Origin: Phycisphaerae bacterium
Lineage (GTDB): Bacteria; Planctomycetota; Phycisphaerae; UBA1845; CAIVHJ01
Assembly: GCA_022072405.1 (NCBI GenBank)
Contig: JAJVHX010000011.1
Location: 1-64,000, forward strand
DNA: 64,000 nucleotides
Direction of reading: 5' to 3'
The notes under the pieces are model-generated. The model saw only the letters and a program-made list of their open reading frames with translations. It ran no database searches and was not told the origin of the DNA. This document shows, in pieces, positions 63,275 through 64,000 of the stretch. Each line of letters opens with the position of its first letter. Position 1 is the first letter of the stretch. A program made the position numbers and the translations under genes.

Positions 63275-64000
63275 TCAGGCGGTTTCAGGACAATCGATTA
63301 CCTGGCCATCGTAGCCGAGCTGCATGTTGGGCGGTAAGGTGAGGTTGGTTGGCGCGTGCAGCAGTTCGTGGGCGATATGGGTGAAATAGGTCTGTTGCGC
63401 GCCGATGCGTCTGGCCCATTCGACTGCCTGTTCCAGGTTGAAGTGGGTGGGGTGTGGTCGGTGGCGCAAAGCATCGAGGATCAGTACCCGCAGATTCTGC
63501 AGCAGGCTTAACGAATCATCACTGATGAAATTACAGTCGGTACAATAGGCGAACTCGCCCACGCGAAAACCGAGCACTGGTGTACGGCCATGCTGCAGCG
63601 GCACGGGCGTAACCATGATGGCGTGCTGGCCGTCAGGCAGCGAACGGACTTCAAAAGGTCCGTCGATGCGGATGAAATGGAGATCGGGTTTATGGCTGGG
63701 GTAGCTGGGATCGTTTTTGAAGGCGTAGCTGAACATCTGGGAGATGCCGCGAATATCCTCCGGCTGAGCGTAGCAGGGCAGAAGGGTTTTCTGCAGCCAG
63801 TTGAAGCGGCGTAAGTCATCCAGGCCGGTGACGTGATCGGCGTGGTGGTGAGTGTAGAGGACGGCATCGACCCAGCGGACGTTATTGGCCAGACACTGCA
63901 GTCGAAGTTCTGGAGTGGTATCCACCAGAATCCGCACGCCTTCATGCTCGAGATAAATGCTGACGCGGGTCCGGCGATCGCGCGGATCGGGCGAGGTGCA
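63275..64000 (-). CDS. Metallo-beta-lactamase-fold hydrolase (PhnP-like), 5' end outside the window
   Basis: At least 241 residues, ending at 63275. The frame stays open to base 64000 and the sequence before the first in-frame start (CTSPDPRDRRTRVSIYLEHEGVRILVDTTPE) matches the standard N-terminal part of this family, so the gene continues beyond the window. Metal site YTHHHADHVTGLDDLR (HxHxDH), then EFAYCTDCNFISDDS, VLILDALRHRPHPTHFNLEQAVEW and FTHIAHELLH. Related to PhnP-type cyclic phosphodiesterases and the PQQ-B/TrpM-like group. Exact substrate unknown. Confidence 0.88.
   Translation of the reverse strand, partial: CTSPDPRDRRTRVSIYLEHEGVRILVDTTPELRLQCLANNVRWVDAVLYTHHHADHVTGLDDLRRFNWLQKTLLPCYAQPEDIRGISQMFSYAFKNDPSYPSHKPDLHFIRIDGPFEVRSLPDGQHAIMVTPVPLQHGRTPVLGFRVGEFAYCTDCNFISDDSLSLLQNLRVLILDALRHRPHPTHFNLEQAVEWARRIGAQQTYFTHIAHELLHAPTNLTLPPNMQLGYDGQVIDCPETA

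Noticed and set aside
1..64000. CRISPR arrays, tRNA, rRNA or prophage
   Set aside because: No regularly spaced identical repeats, no cloverleaf with a GTTCGA-type T-loop and no phage structural or integrase gene were seen on reading the intergenic regions.

Overview
The window looks like chromosomal DNA of a Gram-negative planctomycete, most likely class Phycisphaerae (inference; no rRNA or tRNA gene is visible). The pointers are: two separate type II pseudopilin-like genes with the FTLVELLVVVAIIALL leader; a 1,296-residue SecA with large insertions; a TatC with a long extra periplasmic loop; a CxxCGYDLR...CPxCG zinc ribbon; large calcium-loop and FG-GAP surface proteins; dockerin-like repeats; and a KDO transferase, which implies lipid A/LPS. 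GC content is moderate to high except in parts of the first 6.4 kb.

Region 1 (1-10.25 kb, all minus strand) is an Rhs/YD-repeat locus. One full-length secreted Rhs protein (6369-10247) is followed by three 5'-truncated copies of the Rhs C-terminal core. Each core copy ends in a different tip of about 100-125 residues, and each is followed by a small, AT-rich, unrelated gene (three membrane proteins and one HELSH zinc-protease-like protein). This is the layout of a displaced-tip or orphan toxin/immunity cassette array. An IS transposase fragment and a cluster of GC-rich hairpins lie at cassette boundaries.

Region 2 (10.7-15.5 kb, minus) holds ferritin and the glycolate oxidase operon glcDEF. 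Region 3 (15.7-28.4 kb, plus) holds a giant FG-GAP/calcium-loop exported protein, secA, a stand-alone SEC-C mini-protein, KDO transferase (waaA) and acetyl-CoA synthetase (acs). Region 4 (28.7-36.7 kb) holds glutamine-dependent NAD synthase (minus), a Cu-type P1B ATPase (plus), a double-ACT protein (minus) and dnaK (plus). Region 5 (36.7-46.1 kb) has two pseudopilin-like genes, an AAE-family transporter, a DUF4097-like lipoprotein, a duplicated-module dockerin-like exported protein and a His-rich DUF2946-like protein. Region 6 (46.1-48.8 kb, minus) is purF-purM.

Region 7 (49.0-56.8 kb, plus) is a signalling block: two paralogous HTH-receiver fusions, a sigma-54 NtrC-type regulator, mnmG, an HDOD-histidine kinase and an atypical receiver with a coiled coil. 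Two of its receivers carry Glu in place of the phospho-acceptor Asp. Region 8 (56.9-64 kb, minus) is a tight housekeeping run: a beta-lactamase-fold hydrolase (cut by the window end), a PcrA/UvrD helicase, pgi, mannose-1-phosphate guanylyltransferase, ruvX and tatC.

The strongest candidates for new biology are the Rhs cassette array and its junctions, the Asp-to-Glu receiver cluster, and a possible attenuator in front of nadE. Intergenic spaces also carry several dispersed palindromic repeats.
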